60,000 nt of DNA from Membranipora membranacea (Eukaryota; Bryozoa; Gymnolaemata; Cheilostomatida; Membraniporidae): assembly GCA_914767715.1 (NCBI GenBank), contig OU612071.1, forward strand, positions 11,331,493 to 11,391,492, in the 5' to 3' direction. The number at the start of each line of letters is the position of its first letter. Within the stretch, counting starts at the first letter, position 1. Positions 42,601 through 49,050 of this stretch are shown piece after piece. The translations under genes were made by a program, and so were the position numbers. The notes below the pieces were generated by a model that did no database searches, had not been told where the DNA came from, and saw only the letters and a list, made by a program, of their open reading frames with translations.

Positions 42601-45150
42601 CGATGTTCTCATTGAGTTTGACATGGTTATTTTTGATGAGATGGACGTGGTTATGGAGCAGCTCAGAAAGCGTGTCAATGGTCCTAATGGTAGAGAGATT
42701 ATACTCAAGCTTTATAAGACAGAACCCTTAGCAAGTGGTGACCAAATAAGGAACAAGCGCACTTCCAGGTTTGAAAATTTTAAACTTTATTCACCTCGTA
42801 GGATTGTCAGATTATGATGTGTTAATTATGTATTTATTTGATTGATTCAAAACCCCATCGTAGTACATCAAAGCCAGGAACATATAAAAAACGCAATAAT
42901 AACATGTTGCAATATTCTGCAACCTGATTGGTTGTTACGAGTTTACTGCAGATAACTTCTGCAATTGCAGACAACTCCTTGTTCTGCAGTTAACAGTTGT
43001 GTCTGTTCATTACGATACATTACGATACGATACATAACGATAAAGTGTTAAGCTGTGGCTACTCACGCCTTATTTACCTTAGGAGTGGGGCACTTTTAGT
43101 ACGGCCAGATGCATAGGTTAGCTAGGTTAACTCTGCCAGATGCCTCAGATGGGCTAACCAACATGTTGGTTCTATCCGTAGCCGTAGTACGGCCAGCTAT
43201 TCCTTTGTTCTTTGTGAAAGAGGCGGGGCTTAATTAAATTACTTAATATTGATTGGTTTAGTTCATTCAAGTTGAACGATAGGAAGGCAAAGCAGGCTCA
43301 AAAGGTATTGTCATTGAAAGGAATAGGCCTAGCTAATGATAGGCGTGTGTAGCACCTTGCCCAATCTGTAGCCTTACTAAAAGTTTCCCAATCCTACGGA
43401 TAGTATGGCGTGTCAAGCCAGAGGATATTTAGTAATGGTTACCCTACTTTTTATTTTTACTAGGATGGTTACAAGGCTATGGCTGTATGCATTGTACAAC
43501 AACAACACAGAAGAGATATCCGCTATCGGAAAGGAAAAGGAGTTGGTCCCGTCTGACTTATTGAGGAAAGCTCTGGATCAGAGTCCAGGTTTGTTATACT
43601 TTTGGGTTTATCACCTCCTGTGTTAGTGAAAATTACAGACACACACAAGATAATATCGAAGTTATGTTAAAGTAAGAGTTATACACCCGAGCAACCATAA
43701 AAGCTGGTCCGACTCTATCAGCACAAATCGTCTGGTAGTGAATAGCCAACACTCTAACCGATTGCTTACCGATTGCTATCCCTAACAAAAAGAATAGGTT
43801 GATGACGATTTTTATCATGCCTGTTAGTCACTATTCGGGTCACGCTCTCACATCCCACAGCTATTTGCCTTACATGGTCGTTGTTTGTTTATTGTTTAAT
43901 GTATTTCCACCTGAAACTGTACCACTAGTATGATATGCACTTATGATTGAAGGGATGGGCCGAATTTCCCTCAAATTGATGTTTTGTTAGTCATTTTCTT
44001 GGGCAGTCTGGGTGGGTGGATTTAGAACTTTGCTTTCTTCCTTCAGCAGGGATATGGCCTGCAGGTGATATAGTTGAGGCCAGTGATGGGGAAGTTATCA
44101 CTACCGAGTTTGATTCAAAATCTTTGAAAGATGATAAGAGGACGAGTATGTCTGCTGCGCATACAGGTATGTGTTATTTGACTTGTTATTTGGTTGCTTC
44201 TTTGATTGCTTATTTGTTTGTTTATTTGATTGGTTATTTGTTTGGTTGCTTAGATTCACTGATCAAGACCTATCACATATCTAGAGTGCTCATCAACCTT
44301 CTCCCTTGCATTTTGTATCAATTAATTAGATAGATCAGTGAAATACAAAATGTAGAAGTCCTTACAATTATGACAAGGACAATGCCATTTTCGATCCTGC
44401 TTCATTGGCTATACCCAAGAAAATTTAAAGTTCATGTTGCAGATATTTTACTCTGTTCTTTCTCTTCAGGTATCGTGATGTTTGGAGTATTTATGGTGAT
44501 ACTTCTTGCGCTTATTGGAATCCTTGTATACAAGACATTCACCTTGAATAGAGAAAGGAGAGCAGGTACTGAGGGACGTATATAAGGTCATCATTAAGTA
44601 GTGGCACTGTGCTGTAAGGTGAGCATGATGTTAATCACATAGTGTGACTGACTTAAAGCTACAGTTGCACCTCCCCATATTTGGTATCATATTGAAGGTC
44701 TCAGTCTAATTAAGAGCACCTTTGCAACCTTTCGAATAGCCTTTTGACACGGGGTAGTGACTAAATACCAGGGTACGCCTCAGGAGAAGAGCGTTTTTTG
44801 AACAGTACACCCCCTTCACAGAGTAAACAGTTGACAACAAATTTTAACAAGGTTCTCCAAAACACAGAGTGGCCAAATCATGGCGATCTCCTAGAATATA
44901 ACAGTGAAAAGATGTGGCGGCAAAATGATTGAGGATTCTTCATGCCGACTCCTGTTAAATCCGCAGTAGTAAGACAAATATACATCATTGTTTATTGTAG
45001 TGTGTGTTGTTGGGAATATATAAGAATGACATAAGACCGCCGAGAATGACCTTGAAAATTAGGTGTCGATTGATGAAAAAGCAGAGTTACTAACGAGTCA
45101 TATCATTTCTCTTTATTCCAGAACAGGAGGAGACAATCTGCCAACCCTAA
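16331..45150 (+). CDS. LU - TSP1(x8) - cadherin(x5) single-pass membrane protein, complete model (21 exons, 1386 aa)
   Basis: Exons: 16331-16364, 17757-17863, 18444-18666, 27654-27914, 29889-30971, 31379-31519, 31801-31882, 32408-32565, 33497-33646, 34111-34404, 35318-35493, 36556-36740, 36926-36985, 37380-37612, 40613-40795, 41615-41850, 42581-42768, 43464-43588, 44050-44166, 44470-44565, 45122-45150. Every junction is GT-AG and all phases agree, giving 4161 nt from ATG to TAA. Residues: signal peptide 1-12 (MILLLFICSLA), LU domain about 13-112, unrecognised module 122-208, eight TSP1 repeats 209-670, cadherin region 697-1202, alpha/beta membrane-adjacent module 1203-1306, stalk, TM helix 1346-1367 and a tail ending ETICQP. 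No catenin-binding motif is seen in the tail. Inferred role: calcium-dependent adhesion or reception at the cell surface. I recognise no named family with this order. The weakest join is across the 9-kb intron 18667-27653; the phases match, but a separate short LU gene is possible. Confidence 0.85.
16572..16800. mobile_element. CAGGGCCGTAG-family copy, reverse orientation
   Basis: CAGGGCAGTAGTTTTAGGGG at the left and CTTCCCCTACCATTTTTTCT at the right match the family in inverse order. It lies inside intron 1 of the LU-TSP1-cadherin gene. Confidence 0.65.
17091..17215 (+). repeat. Tandem duplication of about 67 bp
   Basis: AACCTGGGTCTTAAACAACG followed by TTTGACTGCCCCCC and TTGAGTTTTTGTT occurs twice in succession, differing in C-run length. 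An inverted echo follows at 17250-17295. Confidence 0.85.
17487..17608. mobile_element. CAGGGCCGTAG-family partial copy
   Basis: The right end CTAGGGGAGGCAGTGCCTCC ... AAACTACGGGCTTGG matches. The left end is absent. Confidence 0.6.
18899..19020 (+). CDS. Possible alternative terminal exon giving a short LU-only product
   Basis: A good acceptor (pyrimidine run ending ttttgtag) precedes 41 open codons in the phase left by the LU exon (phase 1). It reads EKRCRFGEWLIGGLCVMLNM and onward and stops at TGA 19018-19020. Spliced this way the locus would make a protein of about 162 residues: signal peptide, LU domain and short tail. It may be chance; no clear poly-A signal follows closely. Confidence 0.3.
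19905..20036 (+). repeat. Dispersed repeat shared with 48837-48994, copy 1
   Basis: GACTGTGACATCACAATGCA, GAGAATGAGAG, GCAAATCTGACACAAC and CATAAGTAACTGCCTGA occur in the same order in both places. Confidence 0.8.
20272..20345 (+). mobile_element. tRNA-like SINE head inside a foldback element
   Basis: AGTGGCGTGATGGTAGCGTC and GGGTTCGTTTCCCACCC resemble A and B boxes in correct order and spacing. It lies inside the 20057-21058 foldback. Confidence 0.6.
20429..20880. mobile_element. CACACTGA-family MITE, long copy E, with 8-bp target duplication
   Basis: Ends CACACTGA and TCAGTGTG are flanked by ggggaaac on both sides (one extra base at the left). It is about 450 bp, twice the usual length, with unrelated sequence between the ATCTCTGATCGATAGAG arms. 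Confidence 0.85.
21088..21454. mobile_element. Foldback element with about 165-bp arms
   Basis: TGGCAGCTAGTTCTGCAGTA at the left pairs with TACTGCAGAACTAGCTGCCA-type sequence at the right. The inner arms GAGGTATTTATGCGCCCTAG with TGCTGTGCCAACATAATAAG are nearly perfect inverse copies. A half copy occurs at 58428-58556. Confidence 0.9.
21575..23190. mobile_element. Inverted-repeat element (about 1.6 kb) hosting a hAT insertion
   Basis: Left arm (AACAAGTTT..CCATTGCCCGCATTC..GGTCACGCCGCAGG..CAAGAATTAACTACCA) and right arm are inverse copies of roughly 90 bp. A related end is at about 54740-54830. No intact transposase was found. Confidence 0.8.
21771..22683. mobile_element. Non-autonomous hAT-like element with exact 8-bp target duplication
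   Basis: Flanked by ctctaaag at 21763-21770 and 22684-22691. Ends CATGGGTTGGCAAC and GATTGCCCACAGGTG are imperfect inverted repeats of the CAnnnGTGGGCAAnC type common in hAT elements. The subterminal AAGGCCGCA motifs also recur. It is 913 bp with no convincing transposase frame. Confidence 0.88.
24006..24880. mobile_element. MULE-like element with exact 9-bp target duplication, copy 1
   Basis: Flanked by taattttca at 23997-24005 and 24881-24889. Terminal inverted repeats begin CGGTAACTGTAAATTGCTGA and contain repeated CTGAACAG motifs. A 9-bp duplication with long repeats suggests the Mutator superfamily. Confidence 0.9.
24385..24720 (+). repeat. Dispersed repeat, copy 2 (inside the MULE-like element)
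   Basis: Homologous along its length to 740-1080. Here it forms most of the interior of the 9-bp-TSD element at 24006-24880, so either the repeat inserted into that element or the element captured it. Confidence 0.75.
24950..25700 (-). pseudogene. Decayed LINE reverse transcriptase fragment
   Basis: The minus strand reads VLERILENQIHEFVEEQSIL, then after a frame break SVSGLFLDLQKAFYSVWQKG and CGLSGRILETIGQFLHSQT. This matches the non-LTR retrotransposon RT motif FLDLxKAFDxVxH..L..L...G. The catalytic Asp of KAFD is Tyr. Stops and frame shifts follow in the segment matching PQGSxLSPLLF. It is a dead relic in the large intron. Confidence 0.8.
25683..25925 (+). repeat. Dispersed repeat shared with 32917-33165, copy 1
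   Basis: AGCCTGGGATTCAGGCCAAA, ATAAATGGACCCATGTGCTT and GAGTAGATAACTC with GTTGTTGGACTGAATC recur in order. Confidence 0.85.
26240..26560 (+). repeat. Dispersed repeat shared with the 54135-54715 region, copy 1
   Basis: CACCTCAAATCACTGTTACA, ACTAGCCGCCAGCCTTCTGG, AGTATACATGTTG and TTTTGTTGTAGCGTCCTAC are matched in order on the right side of the window. Confidence 0.75.
27654..27914 (+). CDS. Phase 1-1 exon encoding an unrecognised extracellular module
   Basis: An 87-residue symmetric exon beginning DSTPEFWIGFNVSADSQQY, with several N-x-S/T sites and three cysteines (ETCPSQC, KFACS). Flanking introns are both phase 1, typical of shuffled extracellular modules. I do not recognise the fold. 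It sits between the LU domain and the TSP1 array. Confidence 0.75.
27994..28119. repeat. Near-perfect palindrome, about 60-bp arms
   Basis: TGTCTAAGTGCTCAGAC ... GTTAGTGGCATTACATTATA pairs with TATAATGTAATGC..ACTAAC ... GTCTGAGCACTTAGACA around a tiny loop. Likely a foldback MITE. Confidence 0.9.
28413..28542. repeat. 7-bp microsatellite (ATATAGT)n, about 18 copies
   Basis: Uninterrupted TATAGTA units between unique flanks in the intron 27915-29888. Confidence 0.97.
29515..29665 (+). repeat. Dispersed repeat shared with 34628-34790, copy 1
   Basis: TTCAGTCCAATGAA, AATAAAGATAGCTTAAGAAA and AATTTCCATGTGCAACATAC with ATCTGTG recur in both places. Confidence 0.75.
29889..32465 (+). CDS. Eight thrombospondin type-1 repeats
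   Basis: One 1083-nt exon (29889-30971) encodes six complete TSP1 repeats and the start of a seventh. Exon 31379-31519 completes the seventh, and 31801-31882 plus 32408-32565 encode the eighth. Units open with DGNW/HGNW, carry WxxW tryptophans (WTVWSSW, WSDWEVW, WSMWTAW), then a CSxTCG-type motif (CSVTCGN, CSATCGLG, CDVTCGTG) and six cysteines ending in CP. The WxxW pattern is the C-mannosylation signal and the CSxTCG motif the classic glycosaminoglycan-binding site of this family. The large unsplit exon suggests recent internal duplication of units. Confidence 0.95.
32604..32685. mobile_element. CAGGGCCGTAG-family short deletion copy
   Basis: About 80 bp retaining TAGTTCTATAGGGGAGG and GGCCTCCCCTACCAATTTTT with CTAAACTACGGCCCTG. 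Confidence 0.65.
32917..33165 (+). repeat. Dispersed repeat shared with 25683-25925, copy 2
   Basis: About 85 percent identical by eye to copy 1 over its whole length. It lies in the intron before the first cadherin exon. Confidence 0.85.
33235..33455. mobile_element. GTGAAGGAATCAGG-family foldback, copy 1
   Basis: GATTGTGAAAGAATCATG and AGTTCTCAGTCTCATCTAGA at left are mirrored by TCTAAATTAGACTGAGAACT and ATGATACCAAAAACCTGGTT at right. It lies in a cadherin-gene intron. Confidence 0.85.
33497..41850 (+). CDS. Cadherin repeat region (about five EC domains, first one degenerate)
   Basis: Calcium-binding cadherin motifs recur in order: PENAGMG ... TDVNDNAPIF (35318-35493), VNAADAD ... ADRNDNAPIF (36556-37612), VDENLPMG, AEDSDAGLN ... 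IDREEAG, KDLNDNGPVF (37380-40795), then AEDADSGSNGEV ... ATDRGYP and a weak final VDVIDGSDV (41615-41850). An upstream stretch (33497-34404) with HINVLDVNGEDTPV looks like a first, degenerate EC domain followed by an acidic linker. The EC linkers keep the Ca-binding DxNDNxPxF motifs, so rigid calcium-stiffened rods are expected. Within-domain introns and the mosaic phases (0, 1, 2) contrast with the phase-1 N-terminal exons. Confidence 0.92.
33955..34075 (+). repeat. Dispersed repeat shared with 9940-10095, copy 2
   Basis: CATTCTGATGTCACTTAATT, CTCTGCTTAATTAGGACAGA and CAGAGGTTTGAATTAGGTGA with GCACTGTA. Confidence 0.7.
34628..34790 (+). repeat. Dispersed repeat shared with 29515-29665, copy 2
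   Basis: TTCAGTCTAATGAA, GATAAAGATAGCTAAGGAAA and AATTTCCATGCGCAACATCC match copy 1. Confidence 0.75.
35664..35918. mobile_element. GTGAAGGAATCAGG-family foldback, copy 2, TTAA-flanked
   Basis: TTAAAGTGAGTGTGAAGGAA at left and AATCTCTTTAA at right. TTAA at both ends would fit a piggyBac-type MITE, though TTAA is also the natural palindromic end. Confidence 0.85.
36231..36454. mobile_element. GTGAAGGAATCAGG-family foldback, copy 3
   Basis: TGAAGGAACCAGGTTTTTGG at left and CCAAAAACCTGATTCTTTCA with ATCACTTTAA at right. Confidence 0.85.
37653..38334. mobile_element. GTGAAGGAATCAGG-family foldback, copy 4, interrupted
   Basis: The left end is AAAGTGACTGTGAAGGGAGC and the right end GATTCCTTCCCAATCACTTT. 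It is split by a 482-bp inverted-repeat element at 37761-38242. Confidence 0.85.
37761..38242. mobile_element. TA-flanked inverted-repeat element nested in foldback copy 4
   Basis: Ends AGGTTATGATACCAGCGTTG and CAACGCTGGTATCATAACCT are exact inverses flanked by TA on both sides. The subterminal AGCAAAGTGGATGGCTGCGC is also inverted. A TA duplication suggests a Tc1/mariner-type element. A diverged relative is at about 55640-55930. Confidence 0.88.
38556..39110. repeat. 17-bp minisatellite, about 30 copies, in a cadherin intron
   Basis: The unit is GGTATACTGATAGCTTT. Because 17 is not a multiple of 3, long frames arise on the minus strand whose protein repeat is also 17 residues (51 bp). A small hairpin (CAATGAACTAAGGTTTAGTT then CATTG) interrupts it near 39049-39076. 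Confidence 0.97.
39111..39369. mobile_element. AGGGGGGTC-family MITE, copy 2
   Basis: 259 bp, terminal inverted repeats AGGGGGGTCTTTCAATTAGA and the inverse. It is inserted directly against the 17-bp minisatellite in a cadherin intron. Confidence 0.9.
39439..39760. mobile_element. GTGAAGGAATCAGG-family foldback, copy 5
   Basis: TTAAAGTGACTGTGAAGGAA at left and CCTGATTCCTTCACAGTCA at right, with AGTTCTCAGTCTAATTTAGA mirrored. Confidence 0.88.
39791..40553. mobile_element. CACACTGA-family MITE, copy D, split by the MULE-like insertion
   Basis: The left tip (ACACACTGGTCACG) is at 39791-39804 and the remainder at 40354-40553 ends GATGTCAGTGTG. Removing the insert and one target copy restores a MITE of normal length. 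The outer flanks actcaatc and agtcaatg agree at 6 of 8. Confidence 0.88.
39805..40344. mobile_element. MULE-like element with exact 9-bp target duplication, copy 2
   Basis: Flanked by ctggtcacg at 39796-39804 and 40345-40353. It has the same CGGTAACTGTAAATTGCTGA termini as copy 1 but is 540 bp with a different interior. It is inserted 13 bp into a CACACTGA-family MITE. Confidence 0.92.
41873..42000 (+). repeat. Dispersed repeat shared with 44655-44760, copy 1
   Basis: TATAGTTGCACCTCCCC, TTGGTATCATTTTGAAGGTC and TCAGTCTAATTAAGAGCA recur at 44655-44760. A similar AGGTGCTACTATAGC end in inverse sense is near 28373. Confidence 0.75.
42426..42486. repeat. 14-bp tandem repeat, four copies
   Basis: GACAGGTGACCGGA repeated four times without change in the intron before exon 42581-42768. 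Confidence 0.92.
42581..45150 (+). CDS. Membrane-adjacent module, transmembrane helix and short cytoplasmic tail
   Basis: Exons 42581-42768 and 43464-43588 encode an alternating beta/alpha segment (MVIFDEMDVVMEQLRKRV, REIILKLYKTEP, TRLWLYALYNNN, LVPSDLLRKAL) that resembles SEA- or MAD-type ferredoxin-like modules next to the membrane in long cadherins; this is inference. Exon 44050-44166 is a stalk. Exon 44470-44565 encodes the helix GIVMFGVFMVILLALIGILV followed by the stop-transfer basic stretch NRERRA. The last exon (45122-45150) adds ten codons ending ICQP and stop. Confidence 0.85.
44655..44760 (+). repeat. Dispersed repeat shared with 41873-42000, copy 2
   Basis: CTACAGTTGCACCTCCCC, TTGGTATCATATTGAAGGTC and TCAGTCTAATTAAGAGCACC match copy 1. 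It is in the last intron of the gene. Confidence 0.75.
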
Positions 45151-45255
45151 ACCTCTGAAGTTTGAGCTGCTGTGGCACAGAATAACAACCTTTCATGTGT
45201 TTGCAAATGGTTGAACAATCATGTTTTTCCGATATTTATAATTTTATTTTAACAA

Positions 45256-45420
45256 AATAAATTCATTTGTGTGTAATCTGTAAATAGTTACATAATTATC
45301 TTTGTTATTCCACTTTTTTATAATTTTGTTGTAAACAAAAAAGAACTTTTCCTTTGTTTGCAGATGGTTTGACAATCATCTTGATTTTATTTGTTAAACT
45401 TGAAAATTTAGTCAAATAAA
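45256..45420 (+). terminator. Candidate poly-A signals of the LU-TSP1-cadherin gene
   Basis: AATAAA occurs at 45256-45261 and again at 45415-45420, about 106 and 265 bases after the stop codon, in AT-rich 3' UTR-like sequence. Positions fit either as the 3' end. Confidence 0.6.
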
Positions 45421-45771
45421 AGTTACTATTTACATAACCATGTGTCGGTATGCTAGTTCTCAGTTTGTTAAAGCCATCATGAAGTTATTTCTAGATGATA
45501 AGTTACAAACTGAATTAAATGTACTATTAGCTGATTGCACTAGAGATAGTGAATGAATATCCGCCATTCTTTTGAATAGTGATTTCTGAAGAATGTTTCA
45601 TCGGCATCGATATATCTCTGTCTCGTCTCGAATTTTCTTGCTGTTTCGGTCTCGTCCTGTCTCGCCGAAATCTGACAATTTGCTATCACCTCCACATGAG
45701 ACATGAACATACGTTTGGTGATCAGGTTACTTTGGTCTTCTGGTCGTATAGTTACACTATACAGGGCCGCA

Positions 45772-46296
45772 GTTTAGAAAAAATGGCAGCATAACAGAAA
45801 AAGTCCAGTTCTAAAAGTTCACTAGCAAATTTTATGAAAAATTCATAGTTGAGGGTTTGTTTGTGCAGCCCATATTGCATGCTAAGGCATAGTTTAGGTA
45901 CTTAGTCTGATCCAACAAAGGATTTCTAAGGATATTGGCTGTATAACAATGTTGTATTGTATTTAACAACAATGCTGTATTGTATTTAACAACAATGCTG
46001 TATTGTATTTAACAACGATGCTGCCATTCATACACCGACCGTCGCCAACGACGGTTTTAGTTTCTCATTGAGACTGCACTTTATTTTGTAATGAGAAGAG
46101 GCAAAAAATCTGAGGGTCCTCACTAGGAGGGGTCCTGCAACCTCCCAAAGCAATCTAGGTTATATAAATAGCGGAAGGAAATCACAAAGGGGTTGTTAAT
46201 GACATGGTTTATTCAAATAGTTTGTTATTAGGCAACCTTGGTTGAGCTTTCTAGGGGAGGCAGTGCCACCCTGTCTCTCCTAAAATTACGGGCCTG
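45772..46296. mobile_element. CAGGGCCGTAG-family long copy
   Basis: The left end CAGGGCCGCAGTTTAGAAAA and the right end CTAAAATTACGGGCCTG are about 525 bp apart. Extra sequence near 45800-46085 is not in the shorter copies. Confidence 0.6.
45950..46022. repeat. 26-bp tandem repeat, three copies
   Basis: AACAATGCTGTATTGTATTT with AACAAC repeated in tandem downstream of the cadherin-type gene. Confidence 0.85.
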
Positions 46297-46589
46297 CAGT
46301 ATTGCTGGCTTTATTTAGTAAGAGGGTTCTGAGATAGATAAACTATGACATTCAGAATATACTAGACAGACGGAAGGCTTGAGATTGGTAGATCCTAGAC
46401 ACCTGAAGTCCTGGACACAGTGGAGGGTCTACTGGATTACATCAGCCAGCCCTATATTCGAGAAAATTCTATAAGACTACTAAAAGTACCAGGGCACCTG
46501 TCTTGTAAAGTCCTAGCACCATCGCCACCATAAGTGTATAATAATACATGAGTATCACACCAATATTTCTAGGCAGATTATGGCGGCAC

Positions 46590-46660
46590 AGACAGCCACC
46601 ATGGCTCAATGACAGAAGGTCATAAGTTCAATCCTCGTTGGTAGCCTCAGTCACGTTTTT
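46590..46660 (+). mobile_element. Weak tRNA-like SINE remnant
   Basis: CCATGGCTCAATGACAG and AAGTTCAATCCTCG sit at roughly A-box and B-box spacing. No second copy was found in the window. Confidence 0.35.
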
Positions 46661-47839
46661 ATAACGGTTTGTTTGCTCTCATTTTGTGATGGGACAACTC
46701 CAATTCTCATTCGAGTGAAAAAAAATTATATCACTCCACATGCTTTATATCATAGCCGGTAGTTTTGGTTTATCACTAATCATTGATTAATTCAATCATC
46801 TGGTTCAGATTATCAAAGATTTCTGCTGCTGCGTTTAACATTGCAACATGTGAAATATCGGTGCACAAAATCTAACTATGAACATAGATAATCAAATAAT
46901 ATAATCAGTGCGCCTGGATTAAATGTGAGAGCCTGTCATTTTCATCATCCTTGAGTTGTCTTTACCAAGCAGTTGAGGCATGGCTGCTTGGTATCATGGT
47001 AACATACTTATATAATATTTATAACAAATTTTATGTTAAATATGAAAACCTTAATAAAAACAGATAATAATATTCCACTGGAATGCGCAATCTGCAACCA
47101 TTCAATAATAAGTAGCTTAAATTCTACAGTTGAAGCCATGTCTTGGTGAGGGGTCTGCTCATATAGTACTTGATGTATGTTTGTCAAGTGTTTTTATACG
47201 GTTTATAATATCAGCGACATAATATGAAAAACAAAATACGCTACTCAAGATGCGTATAAAAAAAATCATTATAGATTTTGATTTGGCATAATGTTTTATA
47301 TAACTTGAAAGCCTTAGAGCACCTATTGGCAATAAAATTCTCAGCTTCCGACTTCACCCCTTATTTTATGATCCAAGAGGTGTTCAAATTGAGACACCAA
47401 AGATCGGTGCAACACATGTAAAAATAGGATAATATATTGCACAAAATTATCACTTTGTGATTTATCGCCTTCAAAACTCAAACTGTTACATGAAAGCTTG
47501 TATCAAACCTATTTTATAACTTTCTGATATACAACACAATGGTCTGTGTTAAATTTCTGTGGCGAACCACTGGTAAAATATCTGTTCTAAGACGTTTGAA
47601 AGCATCTATGAGCTCAATGAGATTACATTATACATTCATTATATGACAATGAGTAAATAATGGGTTGGTTAAAGCACAGATGGCTAAGAAAAAACATTTG
47701 ATTAGTTGCCTCTTCACAATCAACTCCTTGCGGTTACCAGCGCTTTCACGTTTTCACGTTCCCTGTGTTACTGTGTGAGAAATATAGATGTTTTTCGGTT
47801 TAGTTGTTTCCGGTATCATCAGTATGGGTCTTCGGACTG

Positions 47840-47972
47840 TATATACTGTTGTGGCACAGGAGCAGTTGAGGTCGGATGCCCTCCTGACACCATCGTGATC
47901 TGCTGAGTATCGAACACGGGAGCTCTCGATTGATAGACCGACGCCCTACCCATTCCACCACTGCCACTCCTT
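47840..47972 (-). mobile_element. tRNA-derived SINE, family 2
   Basis: The minus strand reads GTGGTGGAATGGGTAGGGCG then GTGTTCGATACTC (B-box-like), followed by a GTGTCAGGAGGGCATCCGAC core. GGGCATCCGRCC-type cores are widespread in invertebrate SINEs. Confidence 0.75.
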
Positions 47973-48471
47973 TTTTGCGCCAGCTGGAAATTGACAAACA
48001 TAATATCAATACAGAGCTAGTAACACTAATGAAGGATGTCCAGACAGTAAGCATTGAATTGGCATTTAATGGTTACACTTGTGACACTATTTCGGAATCG
48101 AGATACAGACGCAAGCAATTCAATGAGATCAACTTCACTTCTGAAAGACTGGCGTGCAAAGACAACTAGAGGGCCTTAAGAAGGAAGACTATTTCTGGTT
48201 ATAATAAGTCATATCTGAACTCTGGTTCACTGCTTACCAGCGTGTGTCATCACATCATAGCTATCCGAAGAAAGAGAGTCAGTCACTCCAGTAGATAGTA
48301 GAGTAACTTCCTATCTTCATGTCTGGGTACTATCAGGGTATGACGACTCACACTCATACTGATGGATATCAGGCTATCAATCATATCTGTGCGGTCTCTC
48401 AGTGTTCTGATAAAGTCTCCTTTAAATAAAAATCAAACAGATTTATGTGTGATGCAATTCTATCTAAAAGA

Positions 48472-48600
48472 CGAAGGACCCCCCCCCCAAACTGTCAAAC
48501 ATCCATCCAGAAGGAGCCCCCTCCAAAGTTATCCAACATTCATTAAGAAGGACCCCCTCCCAAACTATCCAATATCCATCCAGAAGGCAGCCCTCCAATT
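48472..48600. repeat. Tandem repeat of about 45 bp, three degenerate copies
   Basis: CCAAACTGTCAAACATCCAT / CCAAAGTTATCCAACATTCA / CCAAACTATCCAATATCCAT units, each followed by AGAAGG and a C-rich stretch. Confidence 0.75.
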
Positions 48601-48836
48601 GACTACGACTTTCAAAGCTAAAGCGTGCACTTCTCCCAGAGAGAAGAAACCAAGCTTCAGGTGAGGCTCTGGCCTTATAAGTGACACACTCCTCTCTCAA
48701 ATAAACAAAAGAACCCCTGACTAAAAGGCACTCCTCAGAAGGGGGGGGGGGGGGAATACGAAAAGAAACTAGCAGCAAGCCTTTAAAATCTACCCAAAGA
48801 CCAAAGCATCTTATATGCGTGATTGTTTCTTGTATT

Positions 48837-48994
48837 GCACATCCGGGAGACTGTGACATCATAATGCAGAGAATGGGAGTGAGCTTTCCTTGAAGGCACT
48901 TTTCCACCGTCAATAATTCATGCCAAGTAGAGCACTAAATTTTTTACCATGCAAATCTGACACAACTTTACCATAAGTAACTGCCTGACTATAA
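48837..48994 (+). repeat. Dispersed repeat shared with 19905-20036, copy 2
   Basis: It matches copy 1 along its length. The TAG that would end caspase read-through (48991-48989) lies at its edge, so that stop is repeat-derived. Confidence 0.8.
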
Positions 48995-49050
48995 CCTGTT
49001 TTTGTCTTTGGGTGTATTTAATCTTTTAGAATTATGCCTATTCAACTCAC

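Larger units (their letters stand above)
45151..49050. other. Convergent intergenic region
   Basis: This lies between the 3' ends of the cadherin-type gene (plus) and the caspase gene (minus). It contains a long CAGGGCC-family element (45772-46296), tRNA-like SINE sequences (about 46590-46660 and 47840-47972), a three-copy 26-bp repeat (45950-46022) and a three-copy tandem repeat (48472-48600). Missing 3' exons of the caspase gene could be here but none could be identified. Confidence 0.5.

Noticed and set aside
47930-48169. 79-codon plus-strand frame with a hydrophilic C-terminal half (TISESRYRRKQFNEINFTSE)
   Set aside because: It begins inside a SINE, has no splice partners on that strand and no family match. 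A gene fragment is possible but unsupported.
48464-48913. 149-codon minus-strand frame considered as a caspase-gene 3' exon
   Set aside because: It consists of a degenerate tandem repeat and a dispersed repeat, lacks blade-like motifs and has no fitting acceptor.
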